Source: JAWLGW01 sp964569055
Lineage (GTDB): Bacteria; Planctomycetota; J058
Direction of reading: 5' to 3'
Length of the DNA: 26,926 nucleotides
Assembly (NCBI GenBank): GCA_964569055.1
Contig: CAZMSZ010000057.1
Location: forward strand, 1 to 26,926
Positions 1 through 7,417 of the stretch are shown here, in pieces. The notes beneath the pieces are model-generated. The model made no database searches, was not told the origin of the DNA, and worked only from the letters and a program-made list of their open reading frames with translations. Numbering within the stretch: the stretch's first letter is position 1; the number at the start of each line of letters is the position of its first letter. The position numbers and the translations under genes are program-made.

Positions 1-751
1 CGATCGCGCCGAGCGACTCGGGCTCGTCCATCTCGCCGTCGCCGAGGAACGACCACACCCGCGAGGCGGAGACGTCCTTCAGCCCGCGGTTGCACAGGTA
101 CTTGTTGAACCGGGCCTGGTAGATCGCCATCAGCGGCGCGAGGCCCATCGAGACGGTGGGGAACTCCCAGAAGTCGGGGAACAGCCACGGGTGCGGGTAG
201 GAGGGCAGCCCGCCCACGAGCTCCTGGCGGAAGTGGAGCAGCTGGTGCTCGCTGAGGCGCCCCTCGAGGAACGCCCGCGCGTAGATCCCCGGCGAGCCGT
301 GCCCCTGAATGTAGACCTGGTCGCCGCCGCCCTGGGCGTCGCGCCCGCGGAAGAAGTGGTTGAAGCCGACCTCGTACAGCACGGCCGACGAGGCGTAGGT
401 GGCGAGGTGGCCGCCGATCCCGTCGTTCTCGAGGTTGGCGCGCACGACCATCGCGACCGCGTTCCAGCGGCACAGGTCCTCGATCTTGCGCTCGAGCTCG
501 AGGTCGCCGGGGTAGGCGGGCTCCTCCTCGGGCGGGATCGTGTTGACGGGCGGGGTCTGGGCCTGGAACGGCACGTCGACCGCGCGCAGGCGCGCCCGCT
601 CCTCCAGCCGCTTCAGCAGGAAGGCGACGCGCTCGGGCCCCCAGCGGTAGAGGGCGTCCTCGAGCGAGTCGAGCCACTCCTGCGTCTCGTCGGGGTCGAC
701 GTCGGGGGGCGTCGCCGCGCCGCTCCGATCAAGCTGCTTGTTCTCGCACAT
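1..751 (-). CDS. aceE: Pyruvate dehydrogenase E1 component (homodimeric type), N-terminal part, truncated by window edge
   Basis: This is the thiamine-diphosphate-dependent E1 subunit of the pyruvate dehydrogenase complex, which decarboxylates pyruvate and passes the acetyl group to E2. About 250 N-terminal residues are present and the rest lies left of position 1. The reading frame starts MCENKQLDRSG and then follows the AceE pattern: a YRWGPERV-like segment, then SSAVLYEVGFNHFFRG, QGHGSPGIYARAFLEGRL, LPSYPHPWLFPDFWEFPTVS and GDGEMDEPESLGAI. The GDGEMDEPES stretch is the start of the diphosphate/Mg-binding motif. The ATG (751-749) has GGGAGG about 11 bases upstream. It is the homodimeric AceE type, not the alpha/beta E1 type. 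It is divergently transcribed from queF. Family assignment is very secure. Confidence 0.95.
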   Translation of the reverse strand, partial: MCENKQLDRSGAATPPDVDPDETQEWLDSLEDALYRWGPERVAFLLKRLEERARLRAVDVPFQAQTPPVNTIPPEEEPAYPGDLELERKIEDLCRWNAVAMVVRANLENDGIGGHLATYASSAVLYEVGFNHFFRGRDAQGGGDQVYIQGHGSPGIYARAFLEGRLSEHQLLHFRQELVGGLPSYPHPWLFPDFWEFPTVSMGLAPLMAIYQARFNKYLCNRGLKDVSASRVWSFLGDGEMDEPESLGAI

Positions 752-936
752 GGCTGCGCTCGCCTCCCTGCGCCGGCAAGGGCGACGACTCTATACCCCT
801 CGCGCGGCGAAAGCCATCCACGCGGCCGGACCCCGCCAGCGGCGGCCCGCGCGCGCGCTGCTACCATGATCGCCGAGCCGAGCGGCGGGCGGTCCCGCGG
901 GACCGAGCCGAGCGGCGCGAGGCGGGAGCAGGTGGC
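752..936. promoter_or_regulatory. Divergent intergenic region between aceE and queF
   Basis: This 185-bp spacer must hold the promoters of both divergent genes. On the minus strand a TATAGA (795-790) matches the -10 consensus at 4 of 6 positions and lies about 40 bases upstream of the aceE start. The region around -35 is poor (ATGGCT-like). No convincing plus-strand promoter for queF was found. A weak SD-like GGAG sits just ahead of the queF ATG. Confidence 0.3.
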
Positions 937-1386
937 ATGGGCGTTCTGAGCGATGAGGAGCGCGCCCGCGCGGCGCAGGTGAGCGGCGACGCGGGGATCG
1001 ACGACCCGGGCGTGCGCCAGGCGGCGGCGGAGCTGGCCACCTTCCCGAACGCGTTCCCGGGGCGCGACTACGTGATCACGATCGACTGCCCCGAGTTCAC
1101 CGCGGTGTGCCCCATGACCCAGCAGCCCGACTTCGGGCGGATGCTGATCGAGTACGTCCCGGGCGAGCGCTGCCTCGAGCTCAAGTCCCTCAAGCTCTAC
1201 CTCGGCGCCTACCGCAACGTGGGGATCTTCCACGAGACCGTCACCAACGCGATCCTCGACGACCTGCGCCGCGCCCTCGACCCGCGGCGGATCGTGGTGA
1301 GCGGGACCTACAACGCCCGCGGCGGGATCACGACCACCGTCCGGGCCGAGTGGCCCGAGCCGAGCGACTCCCTCCGCTCCGCCTGA
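937..1386 (+). CDS. queF: NADPH-dependent 7-cyano-7-deazaguanine reductase QueF (short, type I)
   Basis: QueF reduces the nitrile preQ0 to the amine preQ1 in queuosine biosynthesis, a cytoplasmic tRNA-modification pathway. The 149-residue protein is the short single-domain class. The diagnostic block ECPEFTAVCPMT-type motif is present as CPEFTAVCPMTQQPDFG (51-67), with the nucleophile Cys58 and the proton donor Asp65. The NADPH-binding ELKSLKLY motif is at 81-88 and the FHE substrate-binding motif at 98-100. The ATG at 937 is preceded by GGGAG. No other queuosine genes are visible nearby. A 7-bp hairpin begins one base after the stop codon. Assignment is secure. Confidence 0.96.
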   Translation: MGVLSDEERARAAQVSGDAGIDDPGVRQAAAELATFPNAFPGRDYVITIDCPEFTAVCPMTQQPDFGRMLIEYVPGERCLELKSLKLYLGAYRNVGIFHETVTNAILDDLRRALDPRRIVVSGTYNARGGITTTVRAEWPEPSDSLRSA

Positions 1387-1405
1387 AGGCGACGCTTGGT
1401 CGCCT
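1387..1405 (+). terminator. Possible hairpin terminator after queF
   Basis: AGGCGAC (1387-1393) and GTCGCCT (1399-1405) form a perfect 7-bp stem with a GCTTG loop, starting directly after the queF TGA. There is no T-run afterwards, so Rho-independent function is uncertain; it could simply stabilise the 3' end. Confidence 0.4.
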
Positions 1406-1454
1406 CGGCGCGCGCTCCCTCACGGGGGCGACGGGGGACGTACACGCGTTATGT

Positions 1455-1600
1455 GGCCAGGGCTTATGCGCTCTGGTTGCAGTCCTCAGGCGCGCCGTCT
1501 AGAACGAACGCGTGGTCGGGGATTCCCTGACGACAGCGTCGGGGCTAGCCCCACCAGACTGTCGGGACACCTGGACGGGAGCGTTTTCGGTCGTCCAGGA
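1455..1600 (+). ncRNA. Candidate structured RNA or 5' leader upstream of the minor-pilin operon
   Basis: No gene fits 1387-1699, and base composition there is less GC-extreme than in the flanking genes. Four hairpins follow one another. CCAGGG (1457-1462) pairs with CTCTGG (1471-1476). GTCGGGG (1515-1521) pairs with CCCTGAC (1525-1531), with one G-U pair. CGACAG (1531-1536) pairs with CTGTCG (1559-1564) around the palindrome GGGGCTAGCCCC (1541-1552). CCTGGACG (1570-1577) pairs perfectly with CGTCCAGG (1592-1599). The series ends about 100 bases before the start at 1700. I do not recognise a known riboswitch or RNA class. The element could be a cis-regulatory leader, a small RNA, or chance structure in GC-rich DNA. 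Confidence 0.35.
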
Positions 1601-1699
1601 AGCCGGACACGCACGCACGCAAGTCGGGCAGAGGCGCTTCGGACTCGGTCATGCACGTCGCGGCGCGGGCTTGGGCGACAGCCAACTCGGAGAGGCGAC

Positions 1700-3466
1700 A
1701 TGAGCAGGTCGAGTCAGGACGAACCGGCAGCCGATGGGGAGCGACGACGCGACCCGGGGCGGGAGCGCGGCGCCGCGTTGGTCTTCGTCATGCTGTTCGG
1801 AATGGCCGCGATGAGCCTGGTCATGATCCTGCTCACGCTCAGCGAGAGCGGGGTCAAGCACCAGACGGCCCGCCGCCTGGACCGCGAGCTCAACAACCTG
1901 CTCCTCGAGGGCGTCTCGCGGGCGATCCACGAGATCAACCTCAACCAGTTCAAGACCGACACCGAACGGAGCGCGGACGAGGTCGACCCCGACGGCGACG
2001 GGATCGGCGCCCTCCTCGGCAGCGACCTCGGCGGCAAGGAGCTGTTCGCCGACGACGGCCGCTCGCTCGGGTTCGTGCGCGCGGTGGTGGTCAAGGAGAC
2101 CGTCGACGGCCAGGACAAGCGCGTGCTGGTCGTGGCCGCCGCGACGCCCAACTTCACCAGGCCCGAGCGGGTGGTGAGCGCCAAGCTCCTGATCGGGCGC
2201 GTCCTGCCCCCCTGGCTCCGCGACCGCGAGGCGTTCAGCGTGGTGGGGCCCGCCGGCGCGGACGGGTCGGGCGGGGTGACGGTGAGGAACGGCGCCGGGC
2301 TGTCGATCACCTCGGCGGAGGCCGGCGTCCCCGCGGTGAACATCGAGGATCCGACCTGGCACGACAAGTTCGTCGACGCGGTCACCGCCGGCAACGGCGC
2401 GTTCAACAACAAGATCAGCATCAGCGGGTCGAACAGCGACGGTCAGATCGTCAGCGACAGCAGCACGATCGTGAACGAGGAGGCGGGGCTCGTCGACGAG
2501 CAGCTCGCGCAGGACATCACCGAGGCGCTCGACCAGCTCGCCCGCGACATCATGCGGAGCCAGAACGGCTACACCGGCCTCGAGCTCAAGAAGTACATCC
2601 AGGACAACTACCAGGCCTGGCCCGACCGCAACGGCGACGGGGTCCAGGATCACGACGACATCACCGACACGATCCCCGGCGGGACCTACGTCCTCCCCGA
2701 GGGCGACTACTACCTCGAGGCCGCCAACACGGTGATCTCGAACCAGGTCAACCTGTCGGGCACGGGCAACCTGGTCCTCGGCGGCAACGTGACGATCAAG
2801 GGGGGCGGCGGCGACACGGGCGGCTTCGCCTGGGACGGAAAGGTGATCGTGACCCACGAGACGGACGAGAGCCTGGGATCGGGGGCGGGCCTCCACATCG
2901 AGAACGGCACCAAGGTGACGATCGGCCCCAACGACCCCAACTCCGTCCTGGCGGTCAACGCGGGCGACGCGAACGTGGGCGGGGAGGCGGTGACCTACGT
3001 CGCGGACGGCGGCGCGCGGGTCACGGTCAACGGCGTGTTCCTGCTCACCTCCGCCTCGGGCTCGACCAGCGAGTTCGCCGACAGCGGCTCGCGGACCGTG
3101 GTCAACGGGATCGCGATGTTCGTGGGTGAAGGGATCGACTACAACGTCGACAGCGGCGGCGGCTGGGAGGTCAACGGCTCCATGGTCTTCGCCTCGCCTG
3201 AGGGCGGCGGCACCGCGCCGAACATCCTCCTGAAGAGCGGCTCGGACTCGAAGTTCAACTTCAACAACGGCAACTTCGAGGCCGGCATCGAGACCTTCTC
3301 CGACCTGGTGGAGGGGATCGGGGTCAGCCAGCAGACGTTCCCGATCTCGCTGGCGGCCTACATGGAGGAGCCAGGCCTGGCGCCCGCGCTCGACGCGCTG
3401 CTGGCGGCGCACACGACCCGGCTCGGCTGGGAGGACGTCATCGACGACCAGCGGGAGCTGCCGTGA
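1700..3466 (+). CDS. PilX-like minor pilin/assembly protein with a large Gly/Asn-rich repetitive ectodomain
   Basis: This 588-residue protein starts MSRSSQDEPAADG and has an N-terminal RGAALVFVMLFGMAAMS-type segment (residues 23-48), the single hydrophobic helix typical of PilX-family minor pilins. It lacks the G/FTLIE prepilin cleavage signal. The ectodomain has two acidic calcium-loop-like motifs, DPDGDG (96-101) and DRNGDGVQDHDD (309-320). From about 325 to 525 it is rich in Gly, Asn, Thr and Val with short alternating strands, which looks like a beta-solenoid. It is far longer than usual PilX (about 170-200 residues). The ATG at 1700 was chosen for the GGAGAGG 5 bases upstream and because the TM helix then lies near the N terminus; the longer upstream frame is untypical. 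Its stop overlaps the next start. Confidence 0.75.
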   Translation: MSRSSQDEPAADGERRRDPGRERGAALVFVMLFGMAAMSLVMILLTLSESGVKHQTARRLDRELNNLLLEGVSRAIHEINLNQFKTDTERSADEVDPDGDGIGALLGSDLGGKELFADDGRSLGFVRAVVVKETVDGQDKRVLVVAAATPNFTRPERVVSAKLLIGRVLPPWLRDREAFSVVGPAGADGSGGVTVRNGAGLSITSAEAGVPAVNIEDPTWHDKFVDAVTAGNGAFNNKISISGSNSDGQIVSDSSTIVNEEAGLVDEQLAQDITEALDQLARDIMRSQNGYTGLELKKYIQDNYQAWPDRNGDGVQDHDDITDTIPGGTYVLPEGDYYLEAANTVISNQVNLSGTGNLVLGGNVTIKGGGGDTGGFAWDGKVIVTHETDESLGSGAGLHIENGTKVTIGPNDPNSVLAVNAGDANVGGEAVTYVADGGARVTVNGVFLLTSASGSTSEFADSGSRTVVNGIAMFVGEGIDYNVDSGGGWEVNGSMVFASPEGGGTAPNILLKSGSDSKFNFNNGNFEAGIETFSDLVEGIGVSQQTFPISLAAYMEEPGLAPALDALLAAHTTRLGWEDVIDDQRELP

Positions 3467-3969
3467 GGCGCGGGACTCGCTTCGACCCGCGCGCCGCCCT
3501 GACGCTGATCGAGATCACGGTCGCCTCGGCGCTGCTGGTGGTGTTCCTGGCGGGCCTGTTCGCCGCGCTCGGCGCGGCCCGCCGGGCGGAGCTGTTCGCC
3601 CGCGAGCACCAGATCGCGCTCGAGGCGGCCACGCGGCAGCTCGACCTTCAGACCAGCACCGAGTTCAGCGAGCTGCTGACCGTGCTCGGCGATGACACCA
3701 GCTCGACCGGCGTTCAGATCGTGAGCGAGCCGCTGACGGTCGGGTTCGCGACGAGCCAGGTCGCGCTCCGGGGCGCTCACGGCGACGGGGACGACGACGC
3801 GCTGCGGGCCTACGTCAAGGTCGTGCCGAACCAGCCCTACGAGGGCTTCGACGACTACGACGGGGACGACGTGCGGGACATGGTCCTGATCCAGGTGGTC
3901 GTCAAGTGGGTCAGCTTCGACGGCTCGGAGCTGGAGCTCCAGCTCCAGCGAGTGAGGTCGCGCGGATGA
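3463..3969 (+). CDS. Prepilin-like protein (PilV/GspI-type minor pseudopilin)
   Basis: This 168-residue protein has an N-terminal class III signal: a short basic leader, then ALTLIEITVASALLVVFLAG (12-31). Cleavage would fall after Ala12, with the conserved Glu17 at mature position +5. Ala instead of Gly at -1 is tolerated in some pseudopilins. Most of the remainder is a soluble domain containing an acidic DDYDGDDVRD stretch (130-139) that resembles a degenerate calcium loop. The GTG start overlaps the preceding TGA by the GTGA arrangement, indicating translational coupling. Position between the PilX-like and PilW-like genes suggests it is one of the tip-complex minor pilins; which exact family is uncertain because the soluble domain is divergent. 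Confidence 0.75.
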   Translation: MRRGTRFDPRAALTLIEITVASALLVVFLAGLFAALGAARRAELFAREHQIALEAATRQLDLQTSTEFSELLTVLGDDTSSTGVQIVSEPLTVGFATSQVALRGAHGDGDDDALRAYVKVVPNQPYEGFDDYDGDDVRDMVLIQVVVKWVSFDGSELELQLQRVRSRG

Positions 3970-4610
3970 GGTCCTCCACCATGCGACGCGGGGTCACGCT
4001 GCTCGAGATCACGATCGCCTCGGCGATGCTGACGATCTTGGTGCTGGTGATCGCCAGCGCCACGATCCCGCTGCAGCGCCAGGCCAGCGACAGCTACCGC
4101 AACAACGACCAGGAGGCCGCGGCCCGCCGGATCCTCGACATGATCCGCCGGGACCTGCGCCAGACGGGCTGGAACAGCAACCTCGCCTCGGATCCCATGT
4201 TCACCGCGGGGGGCGCGGCGCCGTCCGATCTCGCGGACGGGACCAGCCACACGCTCTTCACCTGCCGCCTGCGGACGGGCCTCGGTGAGGCGGACTGGTC
4301 GGCGACGGAGGTCTCCTGGCTGGCCGTGCGCGACGGGAGCTTCAGCGGCGTCCCGACCGCCACCCCGCGCTACCGTCTGGTCCGTCAGGCCGACTACGAC
4401 CACGACGGGACGGTCGAGGCGACCGAGGCGCTCGAGCTCGCGCGAGGGCTCAGCGCGGTCTCCATCCTCGAGTCGGCGGGCACCCAGAGCGTGGTCGTCT
4501 CGATCACGCTCACCGAGCCCGATCCGCGCCGGGATGGGCCGGGGATCCCGCCCCCCCTCTCGCGGGTGTTCCGGGACGTGGTCGAGCTGCGCAACGGGGT
4601 GAGGAACTGA
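3966..4610 (+). CDS. PilW/GspJ-like minor pseudopilin with an EF-hand-type calcium loop
   Basis: The protein is 214 residues long. It has a type III signal RRGVTLLEITIASAMLTILV (7-26), with cleavage expected after Gly9 and Glu14 at mature +5. The helix continues to about residue 34, followed by the RRILDMIRRDLRQTGWN motif (54-70), which is typical of PilW/GspJ proteins (RxxxxxxRDLRxAG). A textbook 12-residue EF-hand loop, DYDHDGTVEATE, lies at 143-154. The ATG at 3966 overlaps the upstream TGA (ATGA), and GAGG stands 6 bases ahead of it. The pair with the previous gene mirrors the pilV-pilW-pilX clusters that prime type IV pilus or type II secretion pseudopilus assembly. Confidence 0.8.
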   Translation: MRSSTMRRGVTLLEITIASAMLTILVLVIASATIPLQRQASDSYRNNDQEAAARRILDMIRRDLRQTGWNSNLASDPMFTAGGAAPSDLADGTSHTLFTCRLRTGLGEADWSATEVSWLAVRDGSFSGVPTATPRYRLVRQADYDHDGTVEATEALELARGLSAVSILESAGTQSVVVSITLTEPDPRRDGPGIPPPLSRVFRDVVELRNGVRN

Positions 4611-5815
4611 TGACCGGGACGGGAGCGGCCCTGGCGCTGGCGCTGAGCGCCATCTCCGGCCTGGGCCCCTTCGAGCTCACCACCCTCGACGATGCGCTCC
4701 AGGCCCTCTCCGAAGGGCAGCCGCTGGAGGGCATCTCCGCCGCGGTCGCCGACGAAGCGGTGGAGCGGATCCGCCGCGGCACCGCGACCAGCGGCGAGGA
4801 GGTGGCCGCGTGTGCGCGCGTCGCGCGCGCCGGTCGGCGCGAGCTGCAGCTCGCGCTGATCCTGGTCGAGGCGACCGCACACAGCATCGACGCGACCGGT
4901 CACGCGCTCGCGCTCGCTGGCCTGAGCCCGCCGATCCACCAGCTCGCCTGGAGCCGCGCCAGCGACGACGCGCGCCCGCGGGCGCTCGCGGCGCTGGAGC
5001 GCGTCGCGCTGGGCGACGACGAGGCGGGCGGGCTGGCCGCCGCGCGAGTGCTCGGTGGCTACGCCGACGGCGCGACCACGATCCACCTGCTCGGCGAGTG
5101 GAGCCGGCGGCTGGCGAATGGCGCGGAGTCGGACACCAGCGACGCCGCGCGGACCGGCGCGTGCATCGAGGTGCTCTCGCGCCGCGAGGAGCTCCCCCCC
5201 GGTGTGATCGACGCGATCACGACGCTGTCCGACCTGGGCGCCGCGCATCCGCTGCTCGAGGGCGCGCTGGCGCGGCTGGTAGCGCGTGAGCCCGTGGCGA
5301 AGCAGGTCCTGGACGCCGTCCGGCTGAACCGGCTCGGCCCGCGCGCCGTGTTGGTGCGAGTCCTCGACCGCGTCCCACCGGCGCTGTGGCCCGAGGCCGG
5401 CCCGCTCGCGCTCTCGAACGTCGAGTCGGACGATCCGGCCGTAGTGATCGCGTCGCTCCAGGCGGGCGCGGGCCTGCGTCAAGTCGACCTCGTCGAGATC
5501 GCGCCGCAGCTAGCGACCGATCGCGCGACGCCGCTGCCCATCAGGCTCGCGGCCATCGAGGCCTGGAAGCACGTCGGCTACCCCGACGCGCCCACGGTCG
5601 AGGCGCTGATCGCGCTGCTCGACGACCCGGACCTCCGCGCGGTCTCGGGCGAGGCGCTCTCGACCCTCACGCAGCACGAGTTCCCGCCCGACCCGCTGCG
5701 GTGGCGCACCTGGTTCGCCAACAGCGACCTGCCGGACGTCCCGCCCGAGGACGCAGAGACCCGGCTGGACCGAGCCCGCGAGGCGCTCGCCCGGACCTGG
5801 GCCCCCCCTCGGTAG
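4610..5815 (+). CDS. HEAT-repeat protein, probably secreted
   Basis: This 401-residue protein is almost entirely alpha-helical, with repeated Ala/Leu-rich helix pairs. Clear HEAT-like units are PLPIRLAAIEAWKHVG and APTVEALIALLDDPD near residues 305-345. The C-terminal DPLRWRTWFANS segment resembles the Trp-rich end often found after HEAT repeats in planctomycete proteins. The first 18 residues (MTGTGAALALALSAISGL) are hydrophobic and may be a signal peptide, though no positive N-region is present. The start overlaps the preceding stop by one base (TGATG), so it is the last gene of the minor-pilin operon. A role as a scaffold or assembly partner of the pilus is inference from position only. 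It ends 4 bp from the convergent radical SAM gene. Confidence 0.65.
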   Translation: MTGTGAALALALSAISGLGPFELTTLDDALQALSEGQPLEGISAAVADEAVERIRRGTATSGEEVAACARVARAGRRELQLALILVEATAHSIDATGHALALAGLSPPIHQLAWSRASDDARPRALAALERVALGDDEAGGLAAARVLGGYADGATTIHLLGEWSRRLANGAESDTSDAARTGACIEVLSRREELPPGVIDAITTLSDLGAAHPLLEGALARLVAREPVAKQVLDAVRLNRLGPRAVLVRVLDRVPPALWPEAGPLALSNVESDDPAVVIASLQAGAGLRQVDLVEIAPQLATDRATPLPIRLAAIEAWKHVGYPDAPTVEALIALLDDPDLRAVSGEALSTLTQHEFPPDPLRWRTWFANSDLPDVPPEDAETRLDRAREALARTWAPPR

Positions 5816-5819
5816 CGCG

Positions 5820-7412
5820 TCAATCGTCGAGCGTGTAGCCGATCGGCACGTACTCGGGCGTCGTCTTGATCCTGGCCCGCTCCTCGAGCACGAAGTTCGA
5901 GTCGACCGCCATCACGTGGGTGTAGCGCAGCGAGTAGTGGCGCAGCCCGCGGCGGAGGAGCGACTCGGACAGCTCGCGGTCGCGGCGGTGGAGGTCGCCC
6001 TTGTTCGCCTCGAAGGTGGCGGCGTCCCAGGCCTCGATCTCCTCCACCAGCTCGCGGTAGATCGGGGCGCAGGGCCAGTCCGAGAACGCGTTCACCCACC
6101 AGTGGCACACTCGGCCCAGCTTGGCCACGAGCAGGTCGAGCTCGGGGCCCAGGCGCAGGCACGAGCCGTCGAAGTAGTTGCCGACCCCCGCCAGGCGCTC
6201 GGGGTCGATCAGGTCGAGGTCCCGCGCGATCTGGTGGCCGGCCGTGCCCGGGAAGGGGAAGAAGATCGCCCAGCGGAAGCGGCCCAGCTCGAGCGACGCG
6301 CACAGGCGGAGGGTCTCCATCACCTCCTCGCGCGTCTCGGTCGGCAGCCCGAACATCACGAAGGCCGAGGTGTGCATGCGGTACTGGTGCGCCGCCCGCG
6401 TGGCCCGGGCGATCGTGTCGTTGGTCATGTGGCGCCAGAGGACCTCGCGCCGCACGCGCCGGCTGCCGCTCTCCAGGCCGTACTTCACCATGAAGCAGCC
6501 CGCCTCGCGCAGCTGGAACGCCATCTCCTCGTCGAACACCTGCACGTGCGCGTTCACCACGAACGGCAGCTCCAGCCCCGAGGCGCGGTACGCCGCGCAG
6601 AGCTCGCGCACGTAGGCGCGGTCGAGCGTGAACAAGTCGTCGTCGAAGATCAGGGTGTGCAGCTCGGGGTGCGCGGCCTTCAGCTCGCGCAGCTCGGCGA
6701 TGATCCGCTCGACGGGGTAGTGGCGCAGGTACTCCTTGGAGCTCTTGGCCGCGCCGTCCTCGAGGTAGCGGTCGACGATCTCGCGGTTGAAGCAGTAGGT
6801 GCACTTGTAGGGGCAGCCGCGCGAGGTCAGCACCCCGAACCACCCGTTCTTGCTGCGGACGATCCGCGCCACGTCGAACAGGTCGTAGTGGTTGGGCGGG
6901 AGCGCGGCGAGGTCGGGGAACGCGCCCACGGGGTTGGCGATCGGCGTCAGGCGGCGGTTGAACCGGCTGCGCGCCGGGAAGCGCATGTTCGGCACCCCGG
7001 TCGGGTCCTCGCCGCGGGCCAGCCGGTCGACCAGCTCGCGGAACGCGAGCTCGGCCTCGCCCACCGCGACCACGTCGAAGTGGCCCTCGGCGACCACCTC
7101 GTCGGGCACCATGGTGCAGTGCACGCCCCCGGCCACCAGCGGCAGGTCGGGGTAGGCGGCGCGCAGGGCGCGCGCGGCGTCCACGCTCCAGGCGTACTGC
7201 TGGCTCAGGATCGAGAAGCCGACCAGGTCGGGGCGCCACTCGGCGACCCGGGCCACCAGCGCCTCGGGGCCCGGGACGTCGAACAGCTTCTCGTTGACGT
7301 GGACCAGGCGCGTCTCGTGCCCCGCCGCCCGCAGCACCCCCGAGATGATCGACAGCCCATGGTTGACGCCGATCGGGGAGTCGAGGTTGGGGTAGACGAG
7401 CAGGACGCGCAC
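5820..7412 (-). CDS. B12-binding-domain radical SAM protein
   Basis: This 530-residue enzyme has two domains. Residues 1-140 form a cobalamin-binding-type Rossmann domain (VLLVYPNLDSPIG at the N terminus, then DLVGFSILSQQ, LPLVAGGVHCT and DVVAVGEAE), but the DxHxxG ligand motif is absent. Residues 190-400 form the radical SAM core with the cluster ligands Cys200, Cys204 and Cys207 in SRGCPYKCTYCFNRE, followed by FDDDLFTLD, and KYGLESGS and FVMFGLPTET segments typical of the BchE/P-methylase group. The C-terminal 110 residues are unassigned. The GTG start lies 5 bp after the pilT stop, so the two are probably co-transcribed. The substrate cannot be told from sequence; a methylase or ring-forming activity on a lipid, peptide or natural product is possible. 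Confidence 0.85.
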   Translation of the reverse strand: MRVLLVYPNLDSPIGVNHGLSIISGVLRAAGHETRLVHVNEKLFDVPGPEALVARVAEWRPDLVGFSILSQQYAWSVDAARALRAAYPDLPLVAGGVHCTMVPDEVVAEGHFDVVAVGEAELAFRELVDRLARGEDPTGVPNMRFPARSRFNRRLTPIANPVGAFPDLAALPPNHYDLFDVARIVRSKNGWFGVLTSRGCPYKCTYCFNREIVDRYLEDGAAKSSKEYLRHYPVERIIAELRELKAAHPELHTLIFDDDLFTLDRAYVRELCAAYRASGLELPFVVNAHVQVFDEEMAFQLREAGCFMVKYGLESGSRRVRREVLWRHMTNDTIARATRAAHQYRMHTSAFVMFGLPTETREEVMETLRLCASLELGRFRWAIFFPFPGTAGHQIARDLDLIDPERLAGVGNYFDGSCLRLGPELDLLVAKLGRVCHWWVNAFSDWPCAPIYRELVEEIEAWDAATFEANKGDLHRRDRELSESLLRRGLRHYSLRYTHVMAVDSNFVLEERARIKTTPEYVPIGYTLDD

Positions 7413-7417
7413 GGGCC

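Noticed and set aside
1451..1490. Sigma-54 promoter in the minor-pilin leader (TTGCAG near 1477)
   Set aside because: The -24 GG is not at the required 10-base spacing from any GC; candidates are off by one or more.
1450..1699. Cyclic di-GMP (GEMM) riboswitch in the leader of the minor-pilin operon
   Set aside because: The context made it attractive and a CACGCAAG-like string is present near 1614, but the conserved core and tetraloop/receptor pattern of GEMM-I or GEMM-II cannot be laid out on the sequence.
1649..3412. Minus-strand open frame opposite the PilX-like gene
   Set aside because: Composition is Val/Asp/Arg/Ala repetitive with no domain, while the plus strand has an RBS, a TM helix and calcium-loop motifs and is coupled to the next gene.
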